A DNA stretch of 43,477 bases from Herbiconiux sp. (GCF_023264855.1 NZ_JAHFUW010000040.1:1-43477); one strand, 5' to 3'. Counted from the stretch's first letter, positions 1-10,801 are shown. The notes: generated by a model not told the origin, from the sequence alone. Numbers and translations: made by a program.

Positions 1-29
1 CCGACTCCCGCCGGCCCGCCCCTAGCCCC

Positions 30-1013
30 CTACAGCCACTTCTCCGCGAGGTGGTCCGCCTCGATGCGGCGGATCGTGCCCGAGTGCGAGCGCAGCACGA
101 TCGACTCGGTGCGGATGATCGGGCCGAGGCGCTTGACGCCGGCCACGAGGCCGCCGTCGGTCACACCGGTCGCCACGAAGAACGTGTTGTCGCCTGAGAC
201 GAGGTCGTTGGCCTCGTAGAGCTTGTCGATGTCGAGACCGGCGTCGATGCCCTTCTGGCGCTCGTCGTCGTCCTTGGGGGCGAGGCGGGTCTGGATGAAG
301 CCTCCGAGCGCCTTGATGGCGCAGGCCGTGGCCACCCCCTCGGGGCTGCCGCCGATGCCCACGCACATGTCGATGCGGGTGCCGTAGCGGGCGGCGTTGA
401 TGCCGCCGGCCACGTCGCCGTCGAGCATCAGCCGGGTGCCGGCTCCGGCGGCGCGGATCTCGTCGATCAGCTGCTGGTGGCGCGGGCGGTCGAGCACGGC
501 CACCCGGATGTCTCCCACGTTCTTGCCCTTGGCCTTGGCCAGAGCCCGGATGTTGTCGCCGATCGGCCGGTCGATGTCGATCACGCCGATTCCGTCGGCA
601 TCCGTCACGATCTTGTTCATGTAGAACACCGAGGAGGCGTCGAGCATGGTGCCGCGATCGGAAGCCGCGAGCATGGAGATGGCGTTCTGGCGGCCGGCGG
701 CGGTGAGCGAGGTGCCGTCGATCGGGTCGACCGCGATGTCGCAGGCGGGGCCGCGGCCGGTGCCGACCTCTTCGCCGTTGAAGAGCATCGGCGCCTCATC
801 CTTCTCGCCCTCGCCGATGACGATGACGCCGGCGAAGTCGACGGTGCCGAGGAAGGCGCGCATCGCGTCGACGGCCGCGCCGTCGGCGGCGTTCTTGTCG
901 CCCTTGCCGATGAACGGCTGCGCCCGGATGGCCGCCGCCTCGGTGGCGCGCACCAGTTCGAGGGCGAGGTTGCGGTCGGGGTGTTCGTACAGGTGAGCGC
1001 TGTCGGCGTTCAT
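30..1013 (-). CDS. glpX: Class II fructose-1,6-bisphosphatase
   Basis: A 327-residue GlpX-type phosphatase, which removes the 1-phosphate from fructose-1,6-bisphosphate in gluconeogenesis. The metal-binding signature DPIDGT lies at about residues 96-101, preceded by the IGEGEKDEAP segment near 67-76, and a GGSPEGV motif follows in the C-terminal half. Length fits the family. I chose the ATG at 1013 (protein starts MNADSAHLYE) because family similarity begins there and a GGAAGG stretch lies upstream; a longer reading to 1049 adds 12 unconvincing residues. It is divergent from fba, so opposing enzymes of the same metabolite node share an intergenic region. Cytoplasmic. Confidence 0.96.
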   Translation of the reverse strand: MNADSAHLYEHPDRNLALELVRATEAAAIRAQPFIGKGDKNAADGAAVDAMRAFLGTVDFAGVIVIGEGEKDEAPMLFNGEEVGTGRGPACDIAVDPIDGTSLTAAGRQNAISMLAASDRGTMLDASSVFYMNKIVTDADGIGVIDIDRPIGDNIRALAKAKGKNVGDIRVAVLDRPRHQQLIDEIRAAGAGTRLMLDGDVAGGINAARYGTRIDMCVGIGGSPEGVATACAIKALGGFIQTRLAPKDDDERQKGIDAGLDIDKLYEANDLVSGDNTFFVATGVTDGGLVAGVKRLGPIIRTESIVLRSHSGTIRRIEADHLAEKWL

Positions 1014-1228
1014 GGCGAGGTGAGTTCCTTCCGGGGACGACCGGAGCACGACGACACAGTCCTGCCCCGAGTGGGGGCGGAGACGCCTCCCGCTGCGCTT
1101 GCCAGCCTATCGGGCGGATGCACAGGGCGCCGCCGGGCATCCTTCACTCCCCCGACGACGCCGCTGGCTAGACTTCTGGTGAACGGCACCGGCCGGCGCG
1201 CCAGAACGCGCCCACCAAAGGAGATGAC

Positions 1229-2254
<1,026 letters not shown>

Positions 2255-2260
2255 GGCTCC

Positions 2261-2290
2261 GGCCGCGTTCTCCCTCGGGAGAGCGCGGCC
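2261..2290 (+). terminator. Hairpin terminator after fba
   Basis: Seven bases after the fba stop, a 13-bp stem (2261-2273 with 2278-2290, one G-T pair) closes a 4-nt CTCG loop. A short pyrimidine run follows rather than a long T tract. Its strength and position suggest transcription termination. Confidence 0.7.
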
Positions 2291-2340
2291 CTTCCCCACT
2301 GAACACCATCCACCCTCGAATGAAGGATGCGTCACCCCGC

Positions 2341-2910
2341 GTGAGCGACGAACGACCGAAGCCCAAATACGGAGAACTCGCACCCGAGGGCTGGGTGTGG
2401 CAGCCTCCCAAAGAGGCCGTTCCCGAGGCGGAGGCGCCGACGACTCCGGCCGTTCAGACCCCGCCTGCTGCTCCGCCGGTTCCCGTCGCGCGTCCTTTCG
2501 ACGCCGGTGTGCCCGGATCGGGGAACACGGTTCCGGGCGCGGTTCCCGCTCGCCGCGGCGACCGCATCGCCACCCTCATCCTGCTCGCCGCCGGCCTGCT
2601 CGCCACGGTGAACATGGTGACCAGCTTCCTCACGCTGCCGAGCGTGATGCAGCAGTTCATGGATCTGCAGGGCATCTCGGGCGTCTACTCCGGCGATGCG
2701 TCGGCATCTTCGGCCGGTGCCGTGGGCGCTGCCGTGCTGATCGCCGTCTACGCCCTCACCGCTCTCGTGTCGGTTCAGCGGCTGCGCGCCGGCAAGCTGA
2801 CGTTCTTCGTGCCGATCATCGGAGCCGTGCTCGGCTTCGTGATCAACATCGTCGTCGTGGTGGTCGCCCTGCTGGCCGACCCCAGCATCCTGGCCGCGAT
2901 GCAGCCGTAG
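2341..2910 (+). CDS. DUF6264-like four-helix membrane protein
   Basis: A 189-residue protein of unknown function. The N-terminal third is hydrophilic and rich in Pro/Ala/Glu, opening with SDERPKPKYGELAPEGW, a pattern I associate with actinobacterial DUF6264 proteins. The rest holds about four hydrophobic segments (IATLILLAAGLLATVN, AVGAAVLIAVYALTALV, TFFVPIIGAVLGFVIN, VVVVVALLAD). The GTG at 2341 matches the family start; an in-frame ATG at 2320 has no obvious ribosome site. It follows fba in the same direction after a hairpin and is convergent with ispH. Function unknown; the family name is from memory. Confidence 0.75.
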   Translation: MSDERPKPKYGELAPEGWVWQPPKEAVPEAEAPTTPAVQTPPAAPPVPVARPFDAGVPGSGNTVPGAVPARRGDRIATLILLAAGLLATVNMVTSFLTLPSVMQQFMDLQGISGVYSGDASASSAGAVGAAVLIAVYALTALVSVQRLRAGKLTFFVPIIGAVLGFVINIVVVVVALLADPSILAAMQP

Positions 2911-2915
2911 CGAGA

Positions 2916-2958
2916 CGGGCGGACCCGCCCGGCCCCGCCGCACCGCTCAGGAGCGGTG
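2916..2958. terminator. Paired hairpins between convergent genes
   Basis: Two short perfect stems sit between the DUF6264-like gene and ispH: CGGGCG/CGCCCG (2916-2921 with 2926-2931) and CACCGCT/AGCGGTG (2941-2947 with 2952-2958). The second runs into the end of ispH. No T tract. A likely bidirectional terminator region. Confidence 0.45.
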
Positions 2959-4011
2959 GCGGCCGCCGAGGGCGCGGGTGTCCTTCTTGCCGGAGGTGTC
3001 GCGGCGCAGCTCTTTCGGCAGCGAGAAGACGAGGTCTTCCTCGGCCGTCTGCACGGTCTCGATGTCGCCGTAGCCGGCACCCGCGAGGTCGTCGAGCAGC
3101 TCTTGCACGAGCACCTCGGGAACGGATGCCCCGGAGGTGACGCCGACTGTCTCGACACCGTCGAGCCACTCCTGCTTCACCTCGTGCGCGTAGTCGACCC
3201 GGTAGGCCGCCTTGGCACCGTACTCGAGCGCGACCTCCACCAGGCGCACCGAGTTCGACGAGTTCGCCGAACCGACGACGATCACGAGGTCGGCGCCCTG
3301 GGCGACCTTCTTGATGGCCACCTGGCGGTTCTGGGTGGCGTAGCAGATGTCGTCCGACGGCGGATCCTGCAGGTTCGGGAACTTCTCGCGCAGGCGGCGC
3401 ACCGTCTCCATCGTCTCGTCGACCGAGAGCGTGGTCTGCGAGAGCCACACCACCTTGTCGGGGTCTTTCACCTCGATGTCGTCGACGGCATCCGGGCTGC
3501 CGACCAGCGTGATGTGCTCGGGGGCCTCACCCGCCGTGCCCTCGACCTCTTCGTGGCCTTCGTGGCCGATCAGCAGGATCTCGAAGTCGTCGCGGGCGAA
3601 ACGCACGGCCTCGCGGTGCACCTTGGTGACCAGCGGGCAGGTGGCGTCGATGGCTTGGAGGCCTCGATCGGCCGCGCCCTGCACGACCGCCGGCGAGACG
3701 CCGTGGGCCGAGAAGACGACGTGGGCGCCCTCGGGCACCTCGTCGACCTCCTCGACGAAGATCGCGCCGCGCTTCTCGAGCGTGGAGACCACGTGCACGT
3801 TGTGCACGATCTGCTTGCGCACGTAGACGGGCGCGCCGTAGTTCTCGAGCGCCTTCTCGACGGCCACGACGGCACGGTCGACGCCGGCGCAGTAGCCACG
3901 GGGGGCGGCGAGCAGCACTCGCTTGTGCCCGGCCACCGGGTTGTCTTTCAGACGGTTGCGGATGCCGGGGATCCTCGGCATCGGCAGGCTGATGGTCGTC
4001 GCGTTGCTCAC
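2947..4011 (-). CDS. ispH: 4-hydroxy-3-methylbut-2-enyl diphosphate reductase
   Basis: A 354-residue iron-sulfur reductase, the last enzyme of the non-mevalonate isoprenoid pathway, making IPP and DMAPP from HMBPP. The three cluster cysteines are visible as C41 (GYCAGV), C125 (ATCPLV) and C223 (ICYATQNRQ). The SAHGV and GSANSSNS motifs of the family are present. It starts at GTG 4011 with an N-terminal extension of about 29 residues before the conserved core. It is divergent from xseA across a 57-nt gap. It would supply precursors for the cis-prenyltransferase at 11 kb. Confidence 0.96.
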   Translation of the reverse strand: MSNATTISLPMPRIPGIRNRLKDNPVAGHKRVLLAAPRGYCAGVDRAVVAVEKALENYGAPVYVRKQIVHNVHVVSTLEKRGAIFVEEVDEVPEGAHVVFSAHGVSPAVVQGAADRGLQAIDATCPLVTKVHREAVRFARDDFEILLIGHEGHEEVEGTAGEAPEHITLVGSPDAVDDIEVKDPDKVVWLSQTTLSVDETMETVRRLREKFPNLQDPPSDDICYATQNRQVAIKKVAQGADLVIVVGSANSSNSVRLVEVALEYGAKAAYRVDYAHEVKQEWLDGVETVGVTSGASVPEVLVQELLDDLAGAGYGDIETVQTAEEDLVFSLPKELRRDTSGKKDTRALGGRHRS

Positions 4012-4068
4012 CCACAGATTCTACGTCGCCCAGCCTGAGTGACGGCGGCGTGTGGAAAGGTGGACCGC

Positions 4069-5373
4069 GTGACAGACGCATCCCCCTCCCCCGCCTCCAC
4101 CGGTCCCGCCGCGCCCGCCGGCCCGCCCACCGCCGAGAATCCGTGGCCCGTCGGCGAACTCGCCGAGAAGATCCGCGGCTACATCGAGCGCCTCGGCACC
4201 GCGTGGGTGGAGGGCGAGATCACCCAGTGGGGCGTCTCGGGCGGCAACGTCTACGGCAAGCTGAAAGACCTGAACGGCCAGGCCACCATCAGTTTCACCA
4301 TCTGGTCGTCGGTGAAGGCACGCATCCCGGCCGACCTCAAGCAGGGCGACCGGGTGATCGCGCTGATCAAGCCCAACTACTGGGTGCGCGGCGGCACGCT
4401 CACCATGCAGGTGTACGAGATGCGGCACGTGGGCCTCGGCGACCTGCTCGAACGCCTCGAGCGGCTGCGCGCGCAGCTCGCCGCCGAGGGGCTGTTCGAC
4501 GCCTCGCGCAAGAAGCCGCTGCCGTTCCTGCCGGGCGGGATCGGGCTCATCACCGGTAAAGACAGTGACGCCGAGAAGGATGTGCTGCGCAACGCGCAGC
4601 TGCGGTGGCCCTCGGTGCGGTTCCGGGTCATCCACGCCGCCGTGCAGGGCGACCGCACACCGCGCGAGGTCGTGGCCGCGCTCGAGGCGCTCGACGACGA
4701 TCCCGAGATCGACGTCATCATCATCGCCCGCGGCGGCGGCGACTTCCAGAACCTGCTCGGCTTCAGCGACGAGGCGGTCGTGCGGGCCGTCGCCGCGGCC
4801 CGCACGCCGGTGGTGAGCGCGATCGGTCACGAGGCCGACCGGCCGCTGCTGGATTCGGTGGCCGATCTCCGCGCCTCGACGCCGACGGATGCCGCCAAGC
4901 GCGTCGTGCCCGACGTGACCGAAGAGCTCACCCGGGTCGACCAGGCCCGCACGCGCATCCGGGGCCGGATGGCGTCGATCGTGTCGGTGGAGATCGACCG
5001 GCTCGGGCAGATCCGCAGCCGTCCGGCGCTGGCTCAGCCGGGCTGGATCATCGATTCGCGGTCGGAGGAGCTGACGCGGTTCGTGGCCCGCGGCTCGGAA
5101 CTGGTCTCGCGGGTGATCGAGCGCGAAGGCAATTCGGTGCGCGAGCTGACCGGGCACCTGCGCGCGCTGTCGCCGCAGCGCACGCTCGATCGCGGGTACG
5201 CGATCGTGCAGGCCGCCTCGGGCGCCGGCGCCGGGCACATCGTACGGGCGGCCGCCGAAGCACCGGCCGGGGTGCGACTCACCGTCACCGTGGCGGAGGG
5301 TGCTCTGGATGCGCTGTCGGAGGGTGCGCATCCTGACAGTCGCCCGCAGTCCACCCCCGCCGTTGATCGATAG
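4069..5373 (+). CDS. xseA: Exodeoxyribonuclease VII large subunit
   Basis: A 434-residue catalytic subunit of exonuclease VII, which degrades single-stranded DNA in repair. The N-terminal OB fold (WVEGEITQW, then VYGKLKD) is followed by the nuclease core with the GGGDFQNLLGFSDE segment, a coiled region, and a C-terminal RTLDRGYAIV motif. I chose the GTG at 4069 because a GGAAAGG ribosome site lies 8 nt upstream; an in-frame GTG at 4039 adds ten unlikely residues. The partner xseB follows 10 nt after the stop, so the two are almost certainly co-transcribed. Confidence 0.96.
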   Translation: MTDASPSPASTGPAAPAGPPTAENPWPVGELAEKIRGYIERLGTAWVEGEITQWGVSGGNVYGKLKDLNGQATISFTIWSSVKARIPADLKQGDRVIALIKPNYWVRGGTLTMQVYEMRHVGLGDLLERLERLRAQLAAEGLFDASRKKPLPFLPGGIGLITGKDSDAEKDVLRNAQLRWPSVRFRVIHAAVQGDRTPREVVAALEALDDDPEIDVIIIARGGGDFQNLLGFSDEAVVRAVAAARTPVVSAIGHEADRPLLDSVADLRASTPTDAAKRVVPDVTEELTRVDQARTRIRGRMASIVSVEIDRLGQIRSRPALAQPGWIIDSRSEELTRFVARGSELVSRVIEREGNSVRELTGHLRALSPQRTLDRGYAIVQAASGAGAGHIVRAAAEAPAGVRLTVTVAEGALDALSEGAHPDSRPQSTPAVDR

Positions 5374-5383
5374 GATTGATCCC

Positions 5384-5608
5384 ATGCCCACTTCGCCCGC
5401 ATCCGATGTTCAGGAGCTGAGCTACGAACAAGCGCGCGACGAACTGATCCGCGTGGTGAGCGAGCTCGAGCAGGGTTCCGCCACCCTCGAGCAGTCGCTC
5501 GGCCTCTGGGAGCGCGGCGAGGCCCTCGCCGCCCGCTGCGAGCAGTGGCTGCTCGGCGCCCGGGAGCGCCTGGATGCCGCCCGCCAGTCCTCGGCCGCAG
5601 CCGAGTAG
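5384..5608 (+). CDS. xseB: Exodeoxyribonuclease VII small subunit
   Basis: A 74-residue helical protein matching the small subunit that binds XseA in several copies. The core LSYEQARDELIRVV followed by LEQGSATLEQSLGLWERGEAL is the family signature. The ATG at 5384 has an AGGA ribosome site that overlaps the end of xseA. The C-terminal SSAAAE tail is short. Position directly behind xseA confirms the call. Confidence 0.95.
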   Translation: MPTSPASDVQELSYEQARDELIRVVSELEQGSATLEQSLGLWERGEALAARCEQWLLGARERLDAARQSSAAAE

Positions 5609-5615
5609 CGCGCCG

Positions 5616-6314
5616 ATGGCCAAGAACGCTTCGCCCGCGGTCGTCGCAGAACTCGGGCGCCCCGAGACCCCGGAGGAGACCGCCGCCCGCAAGGCCGAGC
5701 AGTCGCGGCTGTACCGCGACCGCAAGACCCTGCGCAACCTCATCTACGCCGTGCTCGTGTCGGTGGGGCTCGTGATCGCGATCGTCTTCCTGGTGCCGCG
5801 AACCGAGACCTCGCTGCTGCAGCCCGTCGACTACCAGCAGGTCGCCGTGCAGGCACAGGCATCCATGCCCGTGCCCCTCACCGTGCCGGCCCTGCCCGAG
5901 GGCTGGTCGTCCAACGCCGCCGAGCTGCGCTCCGGCGGGGCCGACGACATCACGTCCTGGTACATCGGCCTGATCTCGCCGAAGAACCAGTACGTCGGCG
6001 TCACGCAGGCCGTCGACGCCAACCCCACCTGGCTCGCCGAGCAGGTCGCCCGCGGCGATTCGGCCGGCACGGTGATGCTCGACGGCGTCGAGTGGACCGC
6101 CTACGACAACCGCGGCACCGGCACCGATGTGGGCAACGTGGCCTACGCGCTGGTGACCGAGGCGGGCCGCTCGACCTTCGTCGTGTTCGGCACCGCCGAC
6201 GTCGACGAGATCAGCACCGTGGCCTCCGCGGTGAGTGAAGACGTGCTCGCGCAGCCCTCGGCTGACGAGACGGGATCAGATTCGGGATCGGACTCAGGAG
6301 AGGGAACGCAGTGA
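5616..6314 (+). CDS. DUF4245 membrane-anchored protein
   Basis: A 232-residue actinobacterial protein of the DUF4245 type. The cytoplasmic N-terminus (about 45 residues, charged) is followed by one transmembrane helix (NLIYAVLVSVGLVIAIVFLV) and an outside domain of about 150 residues. The Ser/Asp/Gly-rich tail is probably disordered. The ATG at 5616 lies 8 nt after xseB, and the stop overlaps the carbonic anhydrase GTG by 4 nt (GTGA), so the block xseA-xseB-DUF4245-carbonic anhydrase looks like one transcription unit. Biochemical function unknown. Confidence 0.85.
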   Translation: MAKNASPAVVAELGRPETPEETAARKAEQSRLYRDRKTLRNLIYAVLVSVGLVIAIVFLVPRTETSLLQPVDYQQVAVQAQASMPVPLTVPALPEGWSSNAAELRSGGADDITSWYIGLISPKNQYVGVTQAVDANPTWLAEQVARGDSAGTVMLDGVEWTAYDNRGTGTDVGNVAYALVTEAGRSTFVVFGTADVDEISTVASAVSEDVLAQPSADETGSDSGSDSGEGTQ

Positions 6315-6955
6315 GCACTGACGCCACGACGCCGGAACGGGTGTGGGCCACGATGCAGCGCGGCAACGAGCGCTTCATCGCCGGGGAGCCCAAGCACCCG
6401 CGACAGGATGTGGAGACCCGCGCGGAGCTGGCGCACCTGCAGACCCCGCGCGCTGCTCTGTTCGGCTGCAGCGACTCCCGGCTGGCCGCCGAGATCATCT
6501 TCGACCTCGGCCTCGGCGACCTGTTCGTGGTGCGGAACGCCGGCCAGGTCATCTCCGATTCGGTCATCGGCAGTCTCGAGTACGCGGTCGAGGTGCTCGG
6601 AGTGGCGCTGATCGTCGTGCTCGGCCACGACGAATGCGGCGCCGTGCGCGCCGCCATCGATTCGCAGTTGCCGGATGCCGCCCCCCTGCCCGGTCACATC
6701 CGGAGCCTCGTCGAGCAGATCATCCCCGCGATCGCCAAGGTTCCCGCCGAACGCGACGAGTCGGGTGCCCTGCTCAGCTCTCCGGATGCCGGTGAGGTCG
6801 GCCGAACCCACCTGCGCGACACGGTCGGCCAGCTGCTGCAGAGCTCGGAGATCATCACCGCGGCGGTCGCGGACGGTAGATTGGCAGTTGTCGGCGCGAA
6901 CTACCGCCTGGCCGAAGGCCGCGCGGTGGCCGATGTCGTCATCGGCGAGATCTGA
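6311..6955 (+). CDS. Beta-class carbonic anhydrase
   Basis: A 214-residue zinc enzyme that interconverts CO2 and bicarbonate. The zinc ligands and catalytic dyad are visible: C53, D55 and R57 in GCSDSR, with H106 and C109 in GHDECG. Length matches the bacterial beta class. It begins at a GTG that overlaps the previous stop, which implies translational coupling. The gap to fumC is about 110 nt, so fumC may have its own promoter. Cytoplasmic; bicarbonate supply for carboxylases is the usual role. Confidence 0.95.
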   Translation: MSTDATTPERVWATMQRGNERFIAGEPKHPRQDVETRAELAHLQTPRAALFGCSDSRLAAEIIFDLGLGDLFVVRNAGQVISDSVIGSLEYAVEVLGVALIVVLGHDECGAVRAAIDSQLPDAAPLPGHIRSLVEQIIPAIAKVPAERDESGALLSSPDAGEVGRTHLRDTVGQLLQSSEIITAAVADGRLAVVGANYRLAEGRAVADVVIGEI

Positions 6956-7066
6956 GCTCCGGGCACGCCCCGCAGCCGTCGCACCCCGAGTACTTTCCGA
7001 ACACACCCACGAGAACAACGCCGTCGCGGCCGCGTGCCACCGGCAGAACGAAAGGACGACCACACA

Positions 7067-8494
7067 GTGGTGGAGAACGCTCCCGAGACCAAGACCGAGG
7101 CCAACTACCGCATCGAGCACGACACCATGGGCGAGGTGCGGGTGCCTGCATCCGCTCTCTACGGTGCGCAGACGCAGCGGGCCGTCGAGAACTTCCCGGT
7201 GTCGGGTGACGGGCTCGAGAGCGCGCAGATCGCCGCCCTCGCCCGCATCAAGAAGGCCGCCGCCCTCGCGAACGCGAAGCTCGGCGTGCTGGATGCCGGA
7301 ATCGCCGACGCGATCGCCGACGCCGCCGACCGCGTGGTCACGGGCGAGCTCGACGCCGACTTCCCGATCGACGTCTACCAGACCGGTAGCGGAACCTCGT
7401 CGAACATGAACATGAACGAGGTGCTGGCCTCGCTCGCCTCCACGGCACTCGGCTCGAAGGTTCACCCCAACGACCACGTGAACGCCTCGCAGTCCTCCAA
7501 CGACGTGTTCCCCACCTCGGTGCACGTCGCCGTGACCGGCGCGCTGATCCACGACCTCATCCCCTCGCTCGAGCACCTCGCCGAGGCGCTCGAGGAGAAG
7601 GCCACCCTGTGGGCCACGGCCGTGAAGTCGGGCCGCACCCACCTCATGGACGCCACCCCGGTGACCCTCGGCCAGGAGTTCGGCGGCTACGCCATGCAGA
7701 TCCGCCTGGGCATCGAGCGCGTGCAGTCGGCGCTCCCCCGCGTCGCCGAGGTTCCGCTCGGCGGCACCGCGGTCGGCACCGGCATCAACACCCCGGCCGG
7801 CTTCCCGCAGCTCGTGATCCAGCTGCTCGCCGAGGAGACCGGCCTGCCGATCACCGAGGCCCGCGACCACTTCGAGGCGCAGGGCGCCCGCGACTCGCTG
7901 GTGGAGGCATCCGGAGCCCTGCGCGTTCTGGCCGTGTCGCTCACCAAGATCTGCAACGACCTGCGCTGGATGGGCTCGGGCCCGAACACGGGTATCGGCG
8001 AGCTGCACATCCCCGACCTGCAGCCCGGCTCCTCGATCATGCCCGGCAAGGTGAACCCGGTCATCCCCGAGGCCGTGCTGATGGTGTGCTCGCGCGTGAT
8101 CGGCAATGACGCGTCGATCGCCTGGTCCGGGGCATCCGGAGCCTTCGAGCTGAACGTGGCCATCCCGGTGATGGGCACGGCGCTGCTCGAGTCGATCCGC
8201 CTGCTCTCCAACTCGGCCGTGCTGCTGGCCGACAAGACCGTGGCCGGCCTCGAGGCGAACCTCGAGCGCGCTCGTGCGCTGGCCGAGTCGTCGCCGTCGA
8301 TCGTCACCCCGCTGAACCGCGTGATCGGCTACGAGGCCGCTGCGAAGATCGCCAAGCACTCGGTGGCGAAGAGCATCACGGTGCGCGAGGCCGTCATCGA
8401 CCTCGGCTTCGTGGAGCGCGGCGAGGTCACCCTCGAGCAGCTCGACGCCGCCCTCGACGTGCTCTCGATGACGCGCCCCCCGGCCGCGAAGTAG
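7067..8494 (+). CDS. fumC: Class II fumarate hydratase
   Basis: A 475-residue iron-independent fumarase of the TCA cycle, converting fumarate to malate. The superfamily signature [12 protein letters not shown] is intact, as are the [14 protein letters not shown] and SSNDVFPTS substrate-binding segments. Two GTG codons occur in tandem at 7067 and 7070; an AAAGGA site about 10 nt upstream supports 7067. Upstream readings from 7034 add residues that do not look like fumarase. It is followed by a strong rho-independent terminator, so it ends its transcription unit. Confidence 0.96.
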   Translation: MVENAPETKTEANYRIEHDTMGEVRVPASALYGAQTQRAVENFPVSGDGLESAQIAALARIKKAAALANAKLGVLDAGIADAIADAADRVVTGELDADFPIDVYQTGSGTSSNMNMNEVLASLASTALGSKVHPNDHVNASQSSNDVFPTSVHVAVTGALIHDLIPSLEHLAEALEEKATLWATAVKSGRTHLMDATPVTLGQEFGGYAMQIRLGIERVQSALPRVAEVPLGGTAVGTGINTPAGFPQLVIQLLAEETGLPITEARDHFEAQGARDSLVEASGALRVLAVSLTKICNDLRWMGSGPNTGIGELHIPDLQPGSSIMPGKVNPVIPEAVLMVCSRVIGNDASIAWSGASGAFELNVAIPVMGTALLESIRLLSNSAVLLADKTVAGLEANLERARALAESSPSIVTPLNRVIGYEAAAKIAKHSVAKSITVREAVIDLGFVERGEVTLEQLDAALDVLSMTRPPAAK

Positions 8495-8518
8495 CCTCCG
8501 GACGCTACTCGCCTCCTC

Positions 8519-8571
8519 AACGACGGAGTCTCCCCGTTCTGACGGACTGAGACTCCGTCGTTGTCGTTTTT
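8519..8571 (+). terminator. Rho-independent terminator of fumC
   Basis: A perfect 13-bp stem (8519-8531 with 8550-8562, AACGACGGAGTCT and its complement) with an 18-nt loop, followed within a few bases by TTTTT at 8567-8571. The clearest intrinsic terminator in the window. Confidence 0.9.
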
Positions 8572-8609
8572 CCGGCCGCGAGTCCGTCGTTCCGAGAGCG
8601 AGCGTGTCA

Positions 8610-9083
8610 CTACCGTGCATTCACCGATGATGCCCAGAAGGCGGCCAGGAGCGCGGGGCCGAACGGGATCCGGAGAAGCGCGGGAGGCGCTCGAGCGGCC
8701 AGCTCGGCGCCGAACAGAACGGCGACTACGATCCCCCCTGCGGCCGCGCCTTGGCCAAGAGCCTCAGGCCGTTCAGGCACCCCCATCATCCCGGCCAGGC
8801 CACCCAGCCACGTGCCCAGTTTGACGTCGCCCATGCCGACTGCGCCGAGCATCCAGCCGCCCAGCAGCAGCCCTCCGGCCAAGAGAGCACCTACCACTCC
8901 GGCCGGCGCGCTCGACGCTGCCGTCACCGGCCGCAACTGGCCCGCCAGGGCCGCCCACAGCAGGCCCCACACGAGCAGCAGCAGGCCGGGTAGCACGAGC
9001 GCGTTGGGCAGCCGCAACGAGCGCACGTCGATGACAACCAGCGGCACGGTCACCACCGCGAGATACCCCAGCTGCAGGAGCAC
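8610..9083 (-). CDS. Short A24 prepilin-type peptidase
   Basis: A 157-residue multi-pass membrane aspartic peptidase of the A24 type, which processes prepilin-like leader peptides. The two catalytic aspartates are seen as D19 in the VIDVRSLRLPN segment and D86 in GMGDVKLG. It has about five to six hydrophobic helices. It lacks the N-terminal cysteine-rich methyltransferase domain of full PilD, so it resembles the TadV/CpaA short form. GTG start at 9083; no better in-frame start exists because a stop lies just upstream. No pilin or secretion genes are adjacent, so its substrate is not evident here. Confidence 0.85.
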   Translation of the reverse strand: MLLQLGYLAVVTVPLVVIDVRSLRLPNALVLPGLLLLVWGLLWAALAGQLRPVTAASSAPAGVVGALLAGGLLLGGWMLGAVGMGDVKLGTWLGGLAGMMGVPERPEALGQGAAAGGIVVAVLFGAELAARAPPALLRIPFGPALLAAFWASSVNAR

Positions 9084-9225
9084 TCAGGGCGGATGCGACG
9101 AGACGAGAAGATGCATGCCGCCACGCTAGGCGCGCAGAGACGCGGACGGGCCGCGGCTGCCCAAAGTGTGGACAACCACGGCCCGAGGCCGATTGTGGAG
9201 AACGTGCGAGGGAGCGCCGAAGCTC

Positions 9226-10608
9226 CTACGCCAGCTCGTTCGACTCCAGCATCTCGGTCACCAGTGCGGCGATCGCCGAGCGCTCGGAGCGCGTCAGCGT
9301 GATGTGCCCGAACAGCGAGTGCCCCTTGAGCGTCTCGATCACCGAGGCCACGCCGTCGTGCCGGCCCACCCGCAGGTTGTCGCGCTGAGCCACGTCGTGC
9401 GTGAGCACCACCCGCGAATTCTGCCCGATGCGCGAGAGCACGGTCAGCAGCACGTTGCGCTCGAGCGACTGCGCCTCGTCGACGATCACGAAGGCGTCGT
9501 GCAGCGAGCGGCCGCGGATGTGCGTGAGCGGCAGCACCTCGAGGATGCCCCGGTCGATCACCTCGTCGAGCACGTTCTGCGACACCAGCGACCCGAGCGT
9601 GTCGAACACGGCCTGCGCCCAGGGGTTCATCTTCTCGGCGGCGTCGCCCGGCAGGAATCCGAGCTCCTGGCCTCCCACCGCGTACAGCGGCCGGAACACC
9701 ATGATCTTCTTGTGCTGCTGCTTCTCGAGCACCGCTTCGAGACCGGCGCACAGGGCCAGAGCGGACTTCCCCGTACCAGCTCGACCCCCCAGCGACACGA
9801 TCCCGACTTCGGGATCCAGCAGCATGTCGATCGCCACGCGCTGCTCGGCCGAGCGACCGTGCAGCCCGAACACGTCGCGGTCGCCGCGCACGAGCTGGAA
9901 CGAGTCCTTCCCGGTCACGCGCCCGAGGGCCGATCCGCGATCCGAGTGGATGACCAATCCCGTGTTCAGAGGCATGTCGCGCACCAGAGGCGTCGTCAGG
10001 CGCTCGTCATCGTACAGCTTCGACATCGCGTCGGAGCCGAGCGTGATGTCATCCAGCCCTGTCCAGCCGGAATCGACGGCGAGCTCGGCCCGGTACTCCT
10101 CGGCGGCCAGACCGATCGAGGCGGCCTTGACGCGCAGCGGCAGATCCTTCGACACGACGGTCACGTTCAGGCCGTCGTTCGCGAGGTTCTGCGCCACCGC
10201 GAGGATGCGCGTGTCGTTGTCGCCGAGCTGGAGACCGGATGGCAGCACCGAGGTGTTCGAGTGGTTCAGCTCCACCCGCAGCGAGCCGCCTTCGGTGCCC
10301 ACCACGATCGGGAAGTCGAGACGCTCGTGCTGCACGCGCAACTCATCCAGATTGCGCAGCGCCTGCCGGGCGAAGTACCCGATCTCGGGGTCGTTGCGTT
10401 TGCTCTCGAGCTCGGTGATCACGATCACCGGGAGGACGACGGAGTGCTCGGCGAACCGGAAGATCGCCTTCGGATCAGACAGAAGAACCGAGGTGTCCAG
10501 TACGTAGGTCACCTCGGCCGTGTGCGTCGATCCGTTCGTGTGGGTAGTGCTTCGTGCATCCTCTCCGCTGTTCGTCCCGCTGGTCTTGTGAGTCATGGGC
10601 TCGGCCAC
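9226..10608 (-). CDS. phoH2: PhoH-family protein with N-terminal PIN domain
   Basis: A roughly 460-residue fusion of a PIN ribonuclease domain (start [12 protein letters not shown] with the first catalytic Asp, then ITELESKR) and a PhoH ATPase domain with Walker [13 protein letters not shown] and Walker B VIVDEAQ. PIN-PhoH2 proteins act as ATP-dependent RNA helicase-nucleases. I favour GTG 10608, which has GGAG 5 nt upstream; GTG 10614 and ATG 10596 are alternatives. The upstream region carries three palindromes. The gene is about 140 nt upstream of the A24 peptidase on the same strand. Confidence 0.93.
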   Translation of the reverse strand: MAEPMTHKTSGTNSGEDARSTTHTNGSTHTAEVTYVLDTSVLLSDPKAIFRFAEHSVVLPVIVITELESKRNDPEIGYFARQALRNLDELRVQHERLDFPIVVGTEGGSLRVELNHSNTSVLPSGLQLGDNDTRILAVAQNLANDGLNVTVVSKDLPLRVKAASIGLAAEEYRAELAVDSGWTGLDDITLGSDAMSKLYDDERLTTPLVRDMPLNTGLVIHSDRGSALGRVTGKDSFQLVRGDRDVFGLHGRSAEQRVAIDMLLDPEVGIVSLGGRAGTGKSALALCAGLEAVLEKQQHKKIMVFRPLYAVGGQELGFLPGDAAEKMNPWAQAVFDTLGSLVSQNVLDEVIDRGILEVLPLTHIRGRSLHDAFVIVDEAQSLERNVLLTVLSRIGQNSRVVLTHDVAQRDNLRVGRHDGVASVIETLKGHSLFGHITLTRSERSAIAALVTEMLESNELA

Positions 10609-10700
10609 ATCCACTCCAACCCCGAGCGCTCGGCGCTCGGATCAGTAGGCGATCGGGCCACAGTGGAGGTCAGTCGAAACGTACTTATGTGGCCGTCTCG

Positions 10701-10719
10701 ATCAGGCGCCATGCCTGAT
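10701..10719. promoter_or_regulatory. Candidate operator: ATCAGGC inverted repeat
   Basis: Perfect 7-bp arms (10701-10707 and 10713-10719) separated by 5 nt, about 95 nt upstream of the phoH2 start. Could be a protein-binding site or a hairpin in the phoH2 leader. Confidence 0.4.
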
Positions 10720-10787
10720 GCAGACGAAGCTACGCCCGTTCGTGGATGAGTGGGTTACGACACGCAACTCGGAAGATTAACTCTGTG

Positions 10788-10801
10788 TTACACGCGTGTA
10801 A
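10788..10801. promoter_or_regulatory. Candidate operator: perfect 14-bp palindrome
   Basis: TTACACGCGTGTAA is a perfect palindrome in an otherwise AT-enriched part of the phoH2 upstream region, with GTGT-rich flanks. I do not recognise the binding factor. Confidence 0.45.

Noticed and set aside
6143-8620. 825-codon open frame on the minus strand
   Set aside because: It lies opposite the DUF4245, carbonic anhydrase and fumC genes. Its composition (Arg/His/Gly/Val/Asp-rich, no domain pattern) is that of an antisense shadow in GC-rich DNA.
9167-9202. TGTGGACAA and TGTGGAGAA, similar to DnaA boxes
   Set aside because: Only one exact box and one variant, in a short gap between phoH2 and the peptidase, with no other origin features.
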